Shown here one piece after another: positions 1 to 8,023 of a stretch of DNA of 46,181 nucleotides. The stretch comes from Pseudomonadota bacterium (GTDB taxonomy: Bacteria > Pseudomonadota > Gammaproteobacteria > Burkholderiales > Usitatibacteraceae), in contig JAKOWJ010000122.1 in the NCBI GenBank assembly GCA_029781595.1, positions 1-46,181 of the forward strand, in the 5' to 3' direction. Below the pieces are notes generated by a model. That model searched no databases. It was given only the letters and a program-made list of their open reading frames with translations, and had not been told where the DNA came from. Each line of letters starts with the position of its first letter. The stretch's first letter is position 1. Position numbers and translations under genes: made by a program.

Positions 1-714
1 CTGCACTTCTTCAACCCGGTGGCGCAGATGATGCTGGTGGAGATCGTCGAGGGCCCGCAGACCGCGCCGGAGGTGATGCAGGCGGGGCAGGCGTTCGCCC
101 GGCAGATCGACAAGCTGCCGCTGCCGTGCCGGAGCGCGCCCGGCTTCCTCGTGAACCGCGTGCTCTCGCCCTACCTCATGGAGGCGATGCTCATGGTCGA
201 CGAGGGCATCCCCCCCGAGACCGTGGACGCGGCCGCGCGCGACTTCGGCATGCCCATGGGGCCCATCGAGCTCGCCGACATGGTGGGCCTGGACATCTGC
301 TGGGCGGTGGGACAGGAGCTGGCCAAGCCCGGCACGCCCATCCCCAAGCGGCTGCAGGCGGCCATCGAGGCGAAGGACCTCGGCAAGAAGACGGGCCGCG
401 GGTACTACGCCTGGGTGAAGGGCAAGCCGCAGAAGTCCTCCGGCAGCGGCTCCGTGGACCTCGCGCCGCTCGCCGACCGGCTGGTGCTGCCGGCGCTCAA
501 CGAGGCGGTGGCGTGCGTGCGCGAGCGCATCGTGGCCGACGCCGACCTTTGCGACGCGGGCGTCATCTTCGGCACCGGCTTCGCGCCCCACCGCGGCGGG
601 CCGGTCTCGGCCATCCGCGAGCGGGGCAAGGAGGCGTGGCTGAAGGCGATGGACGGGCTGCGCGCGAAGCACGGCGAGCGCTTCACGGCCGACGCGGGCT
701 GGGAGGCCCTCTGA
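1..714 (+). CDS. FadB/FadJ-type 3-hydroxyacyl-CoA dehydrogenase, C-terminal part (5' partial)
   Basis: The reading frame is open from the first base, so the gene begins upstream of the window. The visible 237 residues start inside the dehydrogenase half: HFFNPV (residues 2-7 of the fragment) carries the catalytic His of 3-hydroxyacyl-CoA dehydrogenases. It is followed by the C-terminal helical domain (GFLVNRVLSPYLMEA; MGPIELADMVGLD; GKKTGRGYYAW) and a second copy of that domain (FGTGFAPHRGGP). A duplicated C-terminal domain is typical of FadB/FadJ multifunctional proteins, whose hydratase domain lies N-terminal and would be outside the window. Role: NAD-dependent oxidation of 3-hydroxyacyl-CoA, and hydration if the missing part is as expected, in cytoplasmic beta-oxidation. 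Its stop overlaps the next gene in a CTGA junction. Family assignment is firm; the missing half is inferred. Confidence 0.9.
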   Translation: MHFFNPVAQMMLVEIVEGPQTAPEVMQAGQAFARQIDKLPLPCRSAPGFLVNRVLSPYLMEAMLMVDEGIPPETVDAAARDFGMPMGPIELADMVGLDICWAVGQELAKPGTPIPKRLQAAIEAKDLGKKTGRGYYAWVKGKPQKSSGSGSVDLAPLADRLVLPALNEAVACVRERIVADADLCDAGVIFGTGFAPHRGGPVSAIRERGKEAWLKAMDGLRAKHGERFTADAGWEAL

Positions 715-1175
715 GCCCGGCGCTGGCGCTGTGGCGGCGCTGCGAGCGCCTGCCGCTGGGCAAGGCGATCTTCTCGCGCCTCGTGTGCTGGAAGGCGCCG
801 TACTTCGCCTCCATCTCGCCGCGCTTCGAGGAGTTCCGCCCGGGCTACGCGCGCGTGTCGATGCGCCGGCGCCGCGCGGTCACCAATCACATCGGCACGG
901 TGCACGCCATCGCGATGTGCAACCTCGCGGAGCTCGCGGCCGGCACGATGACCGAGATCACGATCCCGCCCGGCATGCGCTGGCTGCCCAAGGGCATGAC
1001 GGTGGAATACCTGCGCAAGGCGCAGTCCTCCGTGGAGGCCCGCGCGAGCCTGGGGGAGGTCGCCGAGGGCCCGGGGCGGGAGGTGCCCGTCGCCGTGGAG
1101 ATCGCCGACCGCGAGGGCGAGGTCGTCTGCCGGGCGGTCATCACCATGTGGGTGAGCCCGCGGCGCTGGGCATGA
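711..1175 (+). CDS. DUF4442 hot-dog fold protein (putative acyl-CoA thioesterase)
   Basis: This is a protein of about 154 residues of the DUF4442/hot-dog thioesterase-like family. Recognisable blocks are FEEFRPGYARVSMRRRRAV, NHIGTVHAIAMCNLAELAAG and PKGMTVEYLRKA; the N-H-x-G-T-x-H-A segment is the usual substrate-site helix start in hot-dog thioesterases. No ATG lies near the conserved N terminus. The best start is CTG at 711, four bases after a strong Shine-Dalgarno GGGAGG (701-706) and overlapping the upstream stop as CTGA. GTG at 636 or 783 are alternatives: the first adds about 25 unrelated residues and the second cuts into the conserved region. Position between beta-oxidation genes suggests hydrolysis or trapping of acyl-CoA, but no enzyme activity can be read from the sequence. 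Confidence 0.8.
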   Translation: MSPALALWRRCERLPLGKAIFSRLVCWKAPYFASISPRFEEFRPGYARVSMRRRRAVTNHIGTVHAIAMCNLAELAAGTMTEITIPPGMRWLPKGMTVEYLRKAQSSVEARASLGEVAEGPGREVPVAVEIADREGEVVCRAVITMWVSPRRWA

Positions 1176-1182
1176 CACGGGC

Positions 1183-2046
1183 ATGGCGCAACGCGGCACG
1201 GCGAGGACTCCCGACGGCGCGACGCTCGCCGTCACGCGCTTTCCCGCGGCGGGGCCGGCCTGGGCGACGCTGCTGCTCGCGGGCGCCATGGGCGTGCGGC
1301 AGGACTTCTACGCGCCCCTGGCCGGCTTCCTCGCCGCGAACGGGGTGCACGTCCTCACCTTCGACTATCGCGGGGCGGGCGCCTCGCGCGCCGGGAGCCT
1401 GCGCGGCGTGGACGCAGACGTCCTCGCGTGGGCGCGCGACCTCGACGCGATGCTGGACGAGGCGCGGGCGGCCGGCCCCGGCCTGCCGGCGCTCGCGCTG
1501 GGCCACAGCCTGGGCGGCCAGCTCTTCGGGGCCGTGGCCGGCGGCGCCGGGCTCGACGCCATCGTCACGGTCACCGCGGGATCGGGCTGGTACCGGCACA
1601 ACGACCGCATGCCGCTGCGCGTGCGCCTCTTCTGGTTCGCCATGATCCCGCTGCTCACGCCGCTCTTCGGCTACTTCCCGGGCCGGCGCCTGCGCATGGT
1701 GGGCGACCTGCCCGCGGGCGTGGCCTGGCAGTGGCGGCGCTGGGCGACGCACCCGGACTACCTCCTGAGCGAGGGCGAGGCGATGCGCAGGCGCTTCGAC
1801 GCCGTGCGCGCGCCGGTGCTGGGGCTCTCCTTCGAGGACGACGCGATCATCACGCGCGAAGCCGTGGACGCCCTGCACGGCTTCTACCGGCACGCGCGCG
1901 TCGAACGCCGGCACCTCGTGCCGACGCAGGCGGGGCGCGCGCGCATCGGGCACTTCGGCTATTTCCACGCGGACAGCCGCGACACGCTGTGGCGCGATTC
2001 GCTCGCCTGGCTGCGCGAGCGCGCCGGCGCGGGAGCGCGGCCATGA
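1183..2046 (+). CDS. alpha/beta-fold hydrolase (serine hydrolase, S33-like)
   Basis: This 287-residue cytoplasmic alpha/beta hydrolase has a nucleophile elbow GHSLGG with Ser109. Candidate acid residues are Asp219/Asp220 in LSFEDDAII, and the candidate catalytic His is His257 in IGHFGYF. The N terminus (ARTPDGATLAVTRFPA) followed by LTFDYRGAGAS matches the family of small esterases/lipases annotated as alpha/beta hydrolase or serine aminopeptidase. No signal peptide is visible. It starts 7 bases after the DUF4442 gene and overlaps the acyl-CoA synthetase gene by four bases (ATGA), so it is probably co-translated with it. An ester or thioester substrate upstream of fatty-acid activation is a reasonable inference, but the substrate is unknown. 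Confidence 0.87.
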   Translation: MAQRGTARTPDGATLAVTRFPAAGPAWATLLLAGAMGVRQDFYAPLAGFLAANGVHVLTFDYRGAGASRAGSLRGVDADVLAWARDLDAMLDEARAAGPGLPALALGHSLGGQLFGAVAGGAGLDAIVTVTAGSGWYRHNDRMPLRVRLFWFAMIPLLTPLFGYFPGRRLRMVGDLPAGVAWQWRRWATHPDYLLSEGEAMRRRFDAVRAPVLGLSFEDDAIITREAVDALHGFYRHARVERRHLVPTQAGRARIGHFGYFHADSRDTLWRDSLAWLRERAGAGARP

Positions 2047-3863
2047 GCGCCGGCGCCGGGCGGCCGGTGCCCGTCACGGCCGACGACACGATCGCCTCCG
2101 CGTTCGCCCGGCGAGTGGCGCTCACGCCCTCGGCCACCGCGTACCTGGAGTACGACGCGCGCTCGCGCGACTGGCGCCCGCACGACTGGGCGCAGACGGC
2201 GCGCATGGTCGCGCGCGTGCGGGCGGGGCTCGCAGCCGAGGGCCTCGCGCCCGGCGAGCGCATCGCCATCATGCTGCGCAACGGCACGCCCTGGGTCTGG
2301 TTCGACCAGGCCGCGCACGCCGAGGGCCTGGTGGTGGTGCCCCTGTACGTCGAGGACCGCCCCGACAACGTCGCGTACTGCCTGGAGGACGCGGGCGTGC
2401 GCCTGCTCGTCGTCGAGGGCGAGGAGCCGCTCAGTCGCCTGGCGCCCGTCCGGGCCGGGCTCGCCGGGCTGCGGCGCATCGTCACCCTGCGAGAGGTGGC
2501 CGAGCCCGGCGACGGCTCGGTGCGGGCCTTCGCGCAGTGGCTGCCGGAGGCGCCTTCGGCCGGGCCGCCCGCGGCGGTCGGGGGCGGGGCGCTCGCCACG
2601 ATCGTCTACACCTCGGGCACCACGGGCCGGCCCAAGGGCGTGATGCTCTCGCACCAGAACATGCTGCAGAACGCGCTCTCGGGCCTGGGCGGCATCGACG
2701 TCTTCCCCACGGACCGGCTGCTCTCGTTCCTTCCCCTGTCGCACATGTTCGAGCGAACGGTGGGCTACTACCTCACGATGGTCGCGGGCGCCGAGGTGGC
2801 CTTCGCGCGCTCCATCCCGCAGCTCGCCGAGGACTTCCGCGCCGTGCGGCCGACGGCCATCGTCTCGGTGCCGCGCATCTACGAGCGCCTGCACCTGGCG
2901 ATCCAGGCGCAGCTCGAAGGCGCCCCGCCCCTGCGCCGCCGGCTCTTCGACCTCGCGCGCCGCACCGGCTGGGACCTCTTCCAGTGGCGGCAGGGGCGCG
3001 GCCCGTGGCGCGCCGCCTTCCTCGCGTGGCCGCTGCTGCGGGCGCTGGTGGCCTCGCGGCTGCTCGCGCGGCTGGGCGGGCGCGTGCGCCTCGCGGTGAG
3101 CGGGGGCGCGCCGCTCAACCCCGAGATCGCGCGCACCTTCATCGGCCTGGGGCTGCCGCTGGTGCAGGGCTACGGGCTCACCGAGGCCTCGCCCGTGGTG
3201 TGCGTGAACCGCCTGGAGCGCAACGACCCGTCCTCGATCGGCGCGGTGCTGCCCGGCATCGAGGTGGGCTTCGGCGAGAGCGGCGTGCTGCGCGTGCGCG
3301 GGCCCAACGTGATGCTCGGCTACTGGGGAAACCCCGAGGCCACCGCGCAGGTGAAGAGCGCGGACGGCTGGCTGGACACGGGCGACCTCGCGAGGCTCGA
3401 GGACGGCCTGCTGTACATCACCGGCCGCGTGAAGGAGATCATCGTGCTCGCCAACGGCGAGAAGGTCCCGCCCGTGGACATGGAGCTCGCGATCCAGCTC
3501 GATCCGCTCCTCGCGCAGGCGCTCGTGGTCGGCGAGGGCCGGCCCTTCCTCGGCGCGCTGGTGGCGCTGGACATGGAGGCGTGGTTCAGGCTCGCCGAGG
3601 CGGGAGGCTTCGAGGCCGACCCCAACGGCGAGTGCCGCGAGCGCGCGGAGAAGCTCGTCCTCGCGCGCATCGCGCGCCAGCTGGGCGCCTTCCCGGGATA
3701 CGCGCAGGTCCGGCGCGTGGCGCTGCTCACGGAGCCGTGGACGGTGGACAACGGCCTGCTCACGCCCACGCTCAAGCCGCGTCGCGCCCGCATCCTCGAG
3801 CGCTACGCCGACCGCGTCGACTCGCTCTACCGCGGGCACGGGTCGCGCCCCGCCGTGGAGTAG
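2043..3863 (+). CDS. long-chain acyl-CoA synthetase (AMP-forming)
   Basis: This 606-residue adenylate-forming enzyme activates fatty acids to acyl-CoA using ATP and CoA. The signature motif YTSGTTGRPKGVMLSH lies near residues 188-203. Downstream motifs YGLTEASP, DGWLDTGDLARLEDG and the hinge region ITGRVKEIIVLANGEKVPP are all present, so both the large N-terminal and the C-terminal lid domains look complete. The gap between the P-loop and YGLTE and the form of the C terminus (Ile-Thr-Gly-Arg-x-Lys-Glu) resemble ACSL/FAA-type long-chain synthetases rather than E. coli FadD. The start at 2043 overlaps the hydrolase stop (ATGA); the open frame continues upstream but only as a shadow of the hydrolase gene. 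It supplies substrate for the beta-oxidation enzymes downstream. Confidence 0.92.
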   Translation: MSAGAGRPVPVTADDTIASAFARRVALTPSATAYLEYDARSRDWRPHDWAQTARMVARVRAGLAAEGLAPGERIAIMLRNGTPWVWFDQAAHAEGLVVVPLYVEDRPDNVAYCLEDAGVRLLVVEGEEPLSRLAPVRAGLAGLRRIVTLREVAEPGDGSVRAFAQWLPEAPSAGPPAAVGGGALATIVYTSGTTGRPKGVMLSHQNMLQNALSGLGGIDVFPTDRLLSFLPLSHMFERTVGYYLTMVAGAEVAFARSIPQLAEDFRAVRPTAIVSVPRIYERLHLAIQAQLEGAPPLRRRLFDLARRTGWDLFQWRQGRGPWRAAFLAWPLLRALVASRLLARLGGRVRLAVSGGAPLNPEIARTFIGLGLPLVQGYGLTEASPVVCVNRLERNDPSSIGAVLPGIEVGFGESGVLRVRGPNVMLGYWGNPEATAQVKSADGWLDTGDLARLEDGLLYITGRVKEIIVLANGEKVPPVDMELAIQLDPLLAQALVVGEGRPFLGALVALDMEAWFRLAEAGGFEADPNGECRERAEKLVLARIARQLGAFPGYAQVRRVALLTEPWTVDNGLLTPTLKPRRARILERYADRVDSLYRGHGSRPAVE

Positions 3864-3866
3864 AAT
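3861..3866 (+). promoter_or_regulatory. candidate -10 box of the thioesterase/FadN/thiolase unit
   Basis: TAGAAT matches five of six -10 consensus positions and contains the stop codon of the acyl-CoA synthetase gene. The predicted transcription start, about 3873, falls in the middle of the dyad at 3866-3881, leaving a leader of about 17 bases. No good -35 hexamer is seen 17 bases upstream, so this rests mainly on the -10 match and the operator overlap. Confidence 0.35.
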
Positions 3867-3881
3867 CAAACGACCGTTTGA
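3866..3881. promoter_or_regulatory. PsrA-like fatty-acid-sensor operator (perfect dyad)
   Basis: TCAAACG-AC-CGTTTGA is a perfect 7-bp inverted repeat with a 2-bp centre. It contains CAAAC-N4-GTTTG, matching the published consensus type for PsrA, a TetR-family repressor released by long-chain fatty acids or acyl-CoA in Pseudomonas. Betaproteobacteria use related TetR fatty-acid regulators. It sits 8 bases before the thioesterase ATG, among beta-oxidation genes. I found no second copy in the window. The regulator itself is not in the window, so the binding protein is inferred. Confidence 0.6.
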
Positions 3882-3889
3882 ATCCCGCC

Positions 3890-4294
3890 ATGGCCGTCAC
3901 CCTCCCCCCGAACGAGCAGCCCGTGCTGCGCATCATCCCGATGCCGGCGGACACCAACGCCCACGGCACGATCTTCGGCGGCTGGGTCATGGCGCAGGTG
4001 GACCTCGCCGGCAGCGTGCCCGCCTTCGAGCGCGCGCAGGGGCCCATCGTCACCGTGGCCGTGAACTCGTTCCTCTTCAAGGAGCCCGTCTTCGTCGGCG
4101 ACCTCGTGAGCTTCTACGCGCGCGTGGTGCGCGTGGGCCGCACCTCCATCACCGTGGACGTCGAGGTCTTCGCGCAGCGCGGCCGCGACGGCCGCACCGA
4201 CGCCGTGAAGGTGACCGAGGCGCAGCTCACCTACGTCGCCATCGACGGCGCGCGCCAGCCCCGCCCGGTGCCGGGCGGCCTCGAAAGGGCCTGA
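3890..4294 (+). CDS. YciA-type acyl-CoA thioesterase (hot-dog fold)
   Basis: This 134-residue single hot-dog domain has the family block NAHGTIFGGWVMAQVDLAG (about residues 20-38), the substrate and dimer-helix region of YciA/BACH acyl-CoA thioesterases. It continues with VNSFLFKEPVFVGDLVSFYA and SITVDVEVFAQ. It hydrolyses acyl-CoA to free acid and CoA in the cytoplasm, normally as a hexamer in this family. The ATG at 3890 follows the fatty-acid-type operator and has no obvious Shine-Dalgarno. As the first gene of the likely thioesterase-FadN-thiolase unit it may recycle CoA or relieve acyl-CoA overload during fatty-acid growth (inference). Confidence 0.88.
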   Translation: MAVTLPPNEQPVLRIIPMPADTNAHGTIFGGWVMAQVDLAGSVPAFERAQGPIVTVAVNSFLFKEPVFVGDLVSFYARVVRVGRTSITVDVEVFAQRGRDGRTDAVKVTEAQLTYVAIDGARQPRPVPGGLERA

Positions 4295-4311
4295 CGCCCT
4301 CCCTCGCCCAC

Positions 4312-4327
4312 GCCCGCCGCGGCGGGC
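4312..4327. repeat. 16-bp GC palindrome between thioesterase and FadN-type gene
   Basis: GCCCGCCGCGGCGGGC is a perfect palindrome that could fold into a short RNA hairpin in the 52-base intercistronic gap. No T-run follows, so it is not a terminator; it may only reflect the high GC content. Confidence 0.3.
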
Positions 4328-4346
4328 CCGTCCCAGGAGAAACCCC

Positions 4347-6713
4347 GTGTCCCGATTCCCCGTCCGCAAGGCCGCCGTCCTCGGCGCCGGCGTCATGGGC
4401 GCGCAGATCGCCGCCCACCTCGCCAACGCCGGCGTGCAGCCGGTGCTCTTCGACCTCGCCGCCGAAGGGCGCGACAGGAACGCCATCGTGAGGAAGGCGC
4501 TCGAGGGCCTCGCGAAGCTCGAGCCCAGCCCGCTCGCGACGAAGGACGTGGCCGAGCGCATCGTCGCCGCGAACTACGACGAGCACCTGGCGCTGCTGGG
4601 CGACTGCGAGCTGGTCGTCGAGGCCATCAGCGAGCGCATGGACTGGAAGAAGTCGCTCTTCGACAAGGTGGCGCCGCACCTCTCGCCGCGGGCGGTGTTC
4701 GCCTCCAACACCTCGGGCCTTTCCATCACCGAGCTCTCGAACGTGCTGCCCGCGGCGCTGCGCCCGCGCTTCTGCGGCATCCACTTCTTCAACCCGCCGC
4801 GCTACATGCGCCTGGTGGAACTCATCCCCACGGCGGCCACGGACCCGGCCGTGGTCGACGACCTGGAGGCCTTCCTCACCACGGCGCTCGGCAAGGGCGT
4901 GGTGCGCGCGCGCGACACGCCCAACTTCGTGGCCAACCGCGTGGGCGTGTTCTCCATGCTCGCGACGATGCACCACACGCTCGCCTTCGGGCTGGGCTTC
5001 GACGAGGTGGACGCGCTCACGGGGCCGGCCATCGGGCGGGCCAAGAGCGCCACCTACCGCACCGCGGACGTCGTGGGCCTGGACACGATGGCCCACGTCG
5101 TGAAGACGATGCACGACACGCTGCCGGCCGACCCCTGGCACGCGCACTACCGCGCGCCCGAGTGGCTCGCCGGGCTCATCGCCAAGGGCGCCCTGGGCCA
5201 GAAGACCAAGGCCGGCATCTTCGTGAAGAAGGGCAAGGAGATCCAGGTCCTCGACCTCGCGCGCCAGGACTACCGGCCCTCGGCCGGGGCCGTCGCCGAG
5301 GAGGTGCAGGCCATCCTCCAGGAAAGGGACCCGGCGGCCCGCTTCGCGAAGCTGCGCGCGAGCTCGCACCCGCAGGCGCGCTTCCTGTGGGCCATCTTCC
5401 GCGACCTCTTCCACTACTGCGCGGTGCACCTGGCGGAGATCGCCCACTGCGCGCGCGACGTGGACCTCGCGATCCGCTGGGGCTTCGGCTGGCAGATGGG
5501 ACCGTTCGAGATCTGGCAGGCGGCGGGCTGGCGCGAGGTGGCCGGCTGGATCGCCGAGGACATCGCGGCGGGCCGCGCCATGGCCGCCGTGCCGCTGCCG
5601 GGCTGGGTGACGGACGGGCGGCAGGGCGTGCACGGCGCCGAGGGCTCCTTCTCGGCGGCGGACGACACGATGCACTCGCGCTCGACGCTGCCCGTCTACC
5701 GGCGCCAGCGCTTCCCCGAGCTGGTGCTGGGCGAGAAGCCCGCGCCGCGCGGCACGACCGTCTTCGAGGACGAGGGCGTGCGGATGTGGCACGACGGCGA
5801 CGGCGTCGCGGTGGTGTCCTTCAGGAGCAAGATGCACTCGCTGGGCACGGAGGTGCTCGAGGGCCTGAACCGCGCGCTGGACGAGGCCGAGGCCGGCTTC
5901 GACGCGCTGGTGATCTGGCACGAGGCGCCGTTCGCCGTGGGCGCCAACCTCAAGGCGGCGCTCGAGTCGCTGCAGGCCGGGCGCCTGGCGGAGTTCGAGG
6001 CCATGGTGGCGCTCTTCCAGCGCACCTCGCAGCGCCTGAAGTACAGCCCGGTGCCCACGGTCGCGGCCGTCGAGGGCATGGCCCTGGGCGGCGGCTGCGA
6101 GTTCGCGATGCACGCGCAGCGCGTGGTGGCGGCCTTCGAGAGCTACCTCGGGCTGGTGGAGGTGGGCGTGGGACTGCTGCCGGCCGGCGGGGGCCTGAAG
6201 GAGCTGGCGCAGCGCGCCAACGCCTGGGCGAAGGGCGGCGACGCCTTCCCCGAGCTGGGCCGGCTGTTCCGCCAGGTGGCCATGGCGGACGTCTCGAGAA
6301 GCGCGGCGCACGCCCGCGAGCTCGGGTACCTGCGGCCGGCGGACGTCGTGGTCTTCCACCCGGCCGAGCTGCTGCACGTGGCGCGCGGCCAGGCGCGCGC
6401 GATGGCCGACGCGGGGCACCGCCCGCCGCTCGCGCCGCCGCGCATCCCCGTGGCGGGGTCCACCGGCATCGCCACGCTGAAGATGATGCTGGTGAACATG
6501 AGGGAGGGCGGGTTCATCTCCGAGCACGACTACGAGATCGGCTCGCGCATCGCCACGGTGATCTGCGGCGGGGAGGTGGAGCCCGGCAGCGCCGTGGACG
6601 AGCAGTGGCTGCTCGACCTGGAGCGCCACCACTTCGTCGAGCTCGCGAAGACGGCGAAGACGCAGGAGCGCATCGCCCACATGCTCAAGACCGGCAAGCC
6701 GCTGCGCAACTAG
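4347..6713 (+). CDS. FadN-type 3-hydroxyacyl-CoA dehydrogenase/enoyl-CoA hydratase
   Basis: This 788-residue bifunctional beta-oxidation enzyme has its domains in the order dehydrogenase then hydratase. The N-terminal Rossmann motif GAGVMG is at residues 13-18 and the dehydrogenase catalytic His146 lies in HFFNPP. C-terminal dehydrogenase helical domains follow. The crotonase domain near residues 470-680 has Glu585 (GGGCEFAM) and Glu605 (LVEVGVG). These are 20 residues apart, the same spacing as the two catalytic glutamates of rat enoyl-CoA hydratase, so both active sites look intact. This order is that of Bacillus FadN and is opposite to FadB/FadJ. The start is GTG at 4347 with AGGAG a few bases upstream. 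It is followed after 10 bases by its thiolase partner. Confidence 0.92.
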   Translation: MSRFPVRKAAVLGAGVMGAQIAAHLANAGVQPVLFDLAAEGRDRNAIVRKALEGLAKLEPSPLATKDVAERIVAANYDEHLALLGDCELVVEAISERMDWKKSLFDKVAPHLSPRAVFASNTSGLSITELSNVLPAALRPRFCGIHFFNPPRYMRLVELIPTAATDPAVVDDLEAFLTTALGKGVVRARDTPNFVANRVGVFSMLATMHHTLAFGLGFDEVDALTGPAIGRAKSATYRTADVVGLDTMAHVVKTMHDTLPADPWHAHYRAPEWLAGLIAKGALGQKTKAGIFVKKGKEIQVLDLARQDYRPSAGAVAEEVQAILQERDPAARFAKLRASSHPQARFLWAIFRDLFHYCAVHLAEIAHCARDVDLAIRWGFGWQMGPFEIWQAAGWREVAGWIAEDIAAGRAMAAVPLPGWVTDGRQGVHGAEGSFSAADDTMHSRSTLPVYRRQRFPELVLGEKPAPRGTTVFEDEGVRMWHDGDGVAVVSFRSKMHSLGTEVLEGLNRALDEAEAGFDALVIWHEAPFAVGANLKAALESLQAGRLAEFEAMVALFQRTSQRLKYSPVPTVAAVEGMALGGGCEFAMHAQRVVAAFESYLGLVEVGVGLLPAGGGLKELAQRANAWAKGGDAFPELGRLFRQVAMADVSRSAAHARELGYLRPADVVVFHPAELLHVARGQARAMADAGHRPPLAPPRIPVAGSTGIATLKMMLVNMREGGFISEHDYEIGSRIATVICGGEVEPGSAVDEQWLLDLERHHFVELAKTAKTQERIAHMLKTGKPLRN

Positions 6714-6723
6714 GGAGACCGCC

Positions 6724-7926
6724 ATGACCCGCCAGATCCAGGATGCCTACATCGTCTCCGCCGTGCGCACGCCCGTCGGCAAGGCGCCCCGCGGGATGTT
6801 CCGCACCGTCCGCCCGGACGACCTGCTCGCCCACGTGCTGCGCGGCGCCGTCGCCGCGGTGCCGGGACTCGAGGCGAAGGAGGTCGGCGACGTGATCGTC
6901 GGCTGCGCCATGCCCGAGGCCGAGCAGGGCATGAACGTGGCCCGCATCGGCGTGCTGCTCGCGGGCTTTCCCGACAGCGTGCCGGCCATGACCATCAACC
7001 GCTTCTGCTCCTCCGGGGTGCAGGCCGTGGCGCTGGCCGCCGACCGCATCCGCACCGGCGACGACGACGTGGTGATCGCCGCCGGCACCGAGTCGATGTC
7101 GATGGTGCCCATGATGGGCAACAAGATCGCCATGAACGGCGCGGTCTTCGCGCACGACGAGAACGTGGCCATCGCCTACGGCATGGGCATCACCGCCGAG
7201 CGCGTGGCCGCGCAGTGGAAGGTCTCGCGCGAGGCGCAGGACGCCTTCGCCGCCGAGAGCCACCGGCGCGCGGCCGCGGCCATCGCCGCCGGCCACTTCC
7301 GCGACGAGATCCTGCCCTACGAGATCCGCGGCGCCGTGCCCGACCTCGCCGCCGGCAAGGTCACCCACCGCACGCGGGTGGCGGACACCGACGAGGGCCC
7401 GCGTCCCGATTCCTCGCCCGAGTCCCTGGGCAAGCTGCGGCCCGCCTTCGCCGCCCGCGGCTCGGTCACGGCCGGCAACAGCTCGCAGATGTCCGACGGT
7501 GCGGGGGCCCTGGTGCTCATGAGCGAGGCGGCGATGAAGCGCCACGGCGCGAAGCCGCTGGCGCGCTTCCTCGGCTTCGCCGTCGCGGGCGTGCCGCCGG
7601 AGATCATGGGCATCGGCCCCATCCACGCCATCCCGAAGGTGCTGGCGCAGGCAGGCGTGAAGCAGGCCGACCTGGACTGGATCGAGCTCAACGAGGCCTT
7701 CGCGGCGCAGTCGCTCGCGGTGGTGAACGAGCTGGGGCTCGACCCGGCGCGCGTGAACCCGCAGGGCGGGGCCATCGCGCTGGGCCACCCGCTGGGCGCC
7801 ACCGGGGCGATCCGCGCGGCGACGATGGCGCACGGCCTGCGCCGCACGAAGGGCCGCTACGGCATGGTGACGATGTGCATCGGCACGGGCATGGGCGCGG
7901 CCGGTCTCTTCGAGGCGATGCACTAG
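6724..7926 (+). CDS. acetyl-CoA C-acyltransferase (3-ketoacyl-CoA thiolase)
   Basis: This 400-residue thiolase carries out the last step of beta-oxidation, releasing acetyl-CoA from 3-ketoacyl-CoA. All catalytic elements are visible: nucleophile Cys95 in NRFCSSGVQA, the NEAFA loop, His355 in GHPLGATG and Cys385 in CIGTGMG. Length and motifs fit degradative FadA/FadI-type thiolases; a biosynthetic acetoacetyl-CoA thiolase is less likely given the neighbours. GGAGA (6714-6718) gives the ribosome site for the ATG at 6724. It is most likely co-transcribed with the FadN-type gene as its functional partner. Confidence 0.93.
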   Translation: MTRQIQDAYIVSAVRTPVGKAPRGMFRTVRPDDLLAHVLRGAVAAVPGLEAKEVGDVIVGCAMPEAEQGMNVARIGVLLAGFPDSVPAMTINRFCSSGVQAVALAADRIRTGDDDVVIAAGTESMSMVPMMGNKIAMNGAVFAHDENVAIAYGMGITAERVAAQWKVSREAQDAFAAESHRRAAAAIAAGHFRDEILPYEIRGAVPDLAAGKVTHRTRVADTDEGPRPDSSPESLGKLRPAFAARGSVTAGNSSQMSDGAGALVLMSEAAMKRHGAKPLARFLGFAVAGVPPEIMGIGPIHAIPKVLAQAGVKQADLDWIELNEAFAAQSLAVVNELGLDPARVNPQGGAIALGHPLGATGAIRAATMAHGLRRTKGRYGMVTMCIGTGMGAAGLFEAMH

Positions 7927-7933
7927 CGGGAAA

Positions 7934-7962
7934 TCGACGCGCCAGGGGGCCGGCGCTATAGT
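7934..7962 (+). promoter_or_regulatory. candidate sigma-70 promoter for the acylase gene
   Basis: TCGACG (7934-7939, 4/6 to -35) and TATAGT (7957-7962, 5/6 to -10) are separated by 17 bases. The predicted start near 7969 leaves a leader of about 55 bases before the acylase ATG. This would give the acylase transcription independent of the thiolase gene. Confidence 0.5.
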
Positions 7963-8023
7963 GGCCCCGAGATCCCGGCGGCACGCATCGCCGGGACGCA
8001 CTTCGACGATGAGGAGGAACTCC

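Noticed and set aside
4227-6725. Very long open frames antisense to the FadN-type gene and to many other genes (for example 14437-17286 and 34086-36866)
   Set aside because: They mirror the codon pattern of the real genes at about 72% GC, have His/Arg/Gly/Ala-rich low-complexity translations and match no family.
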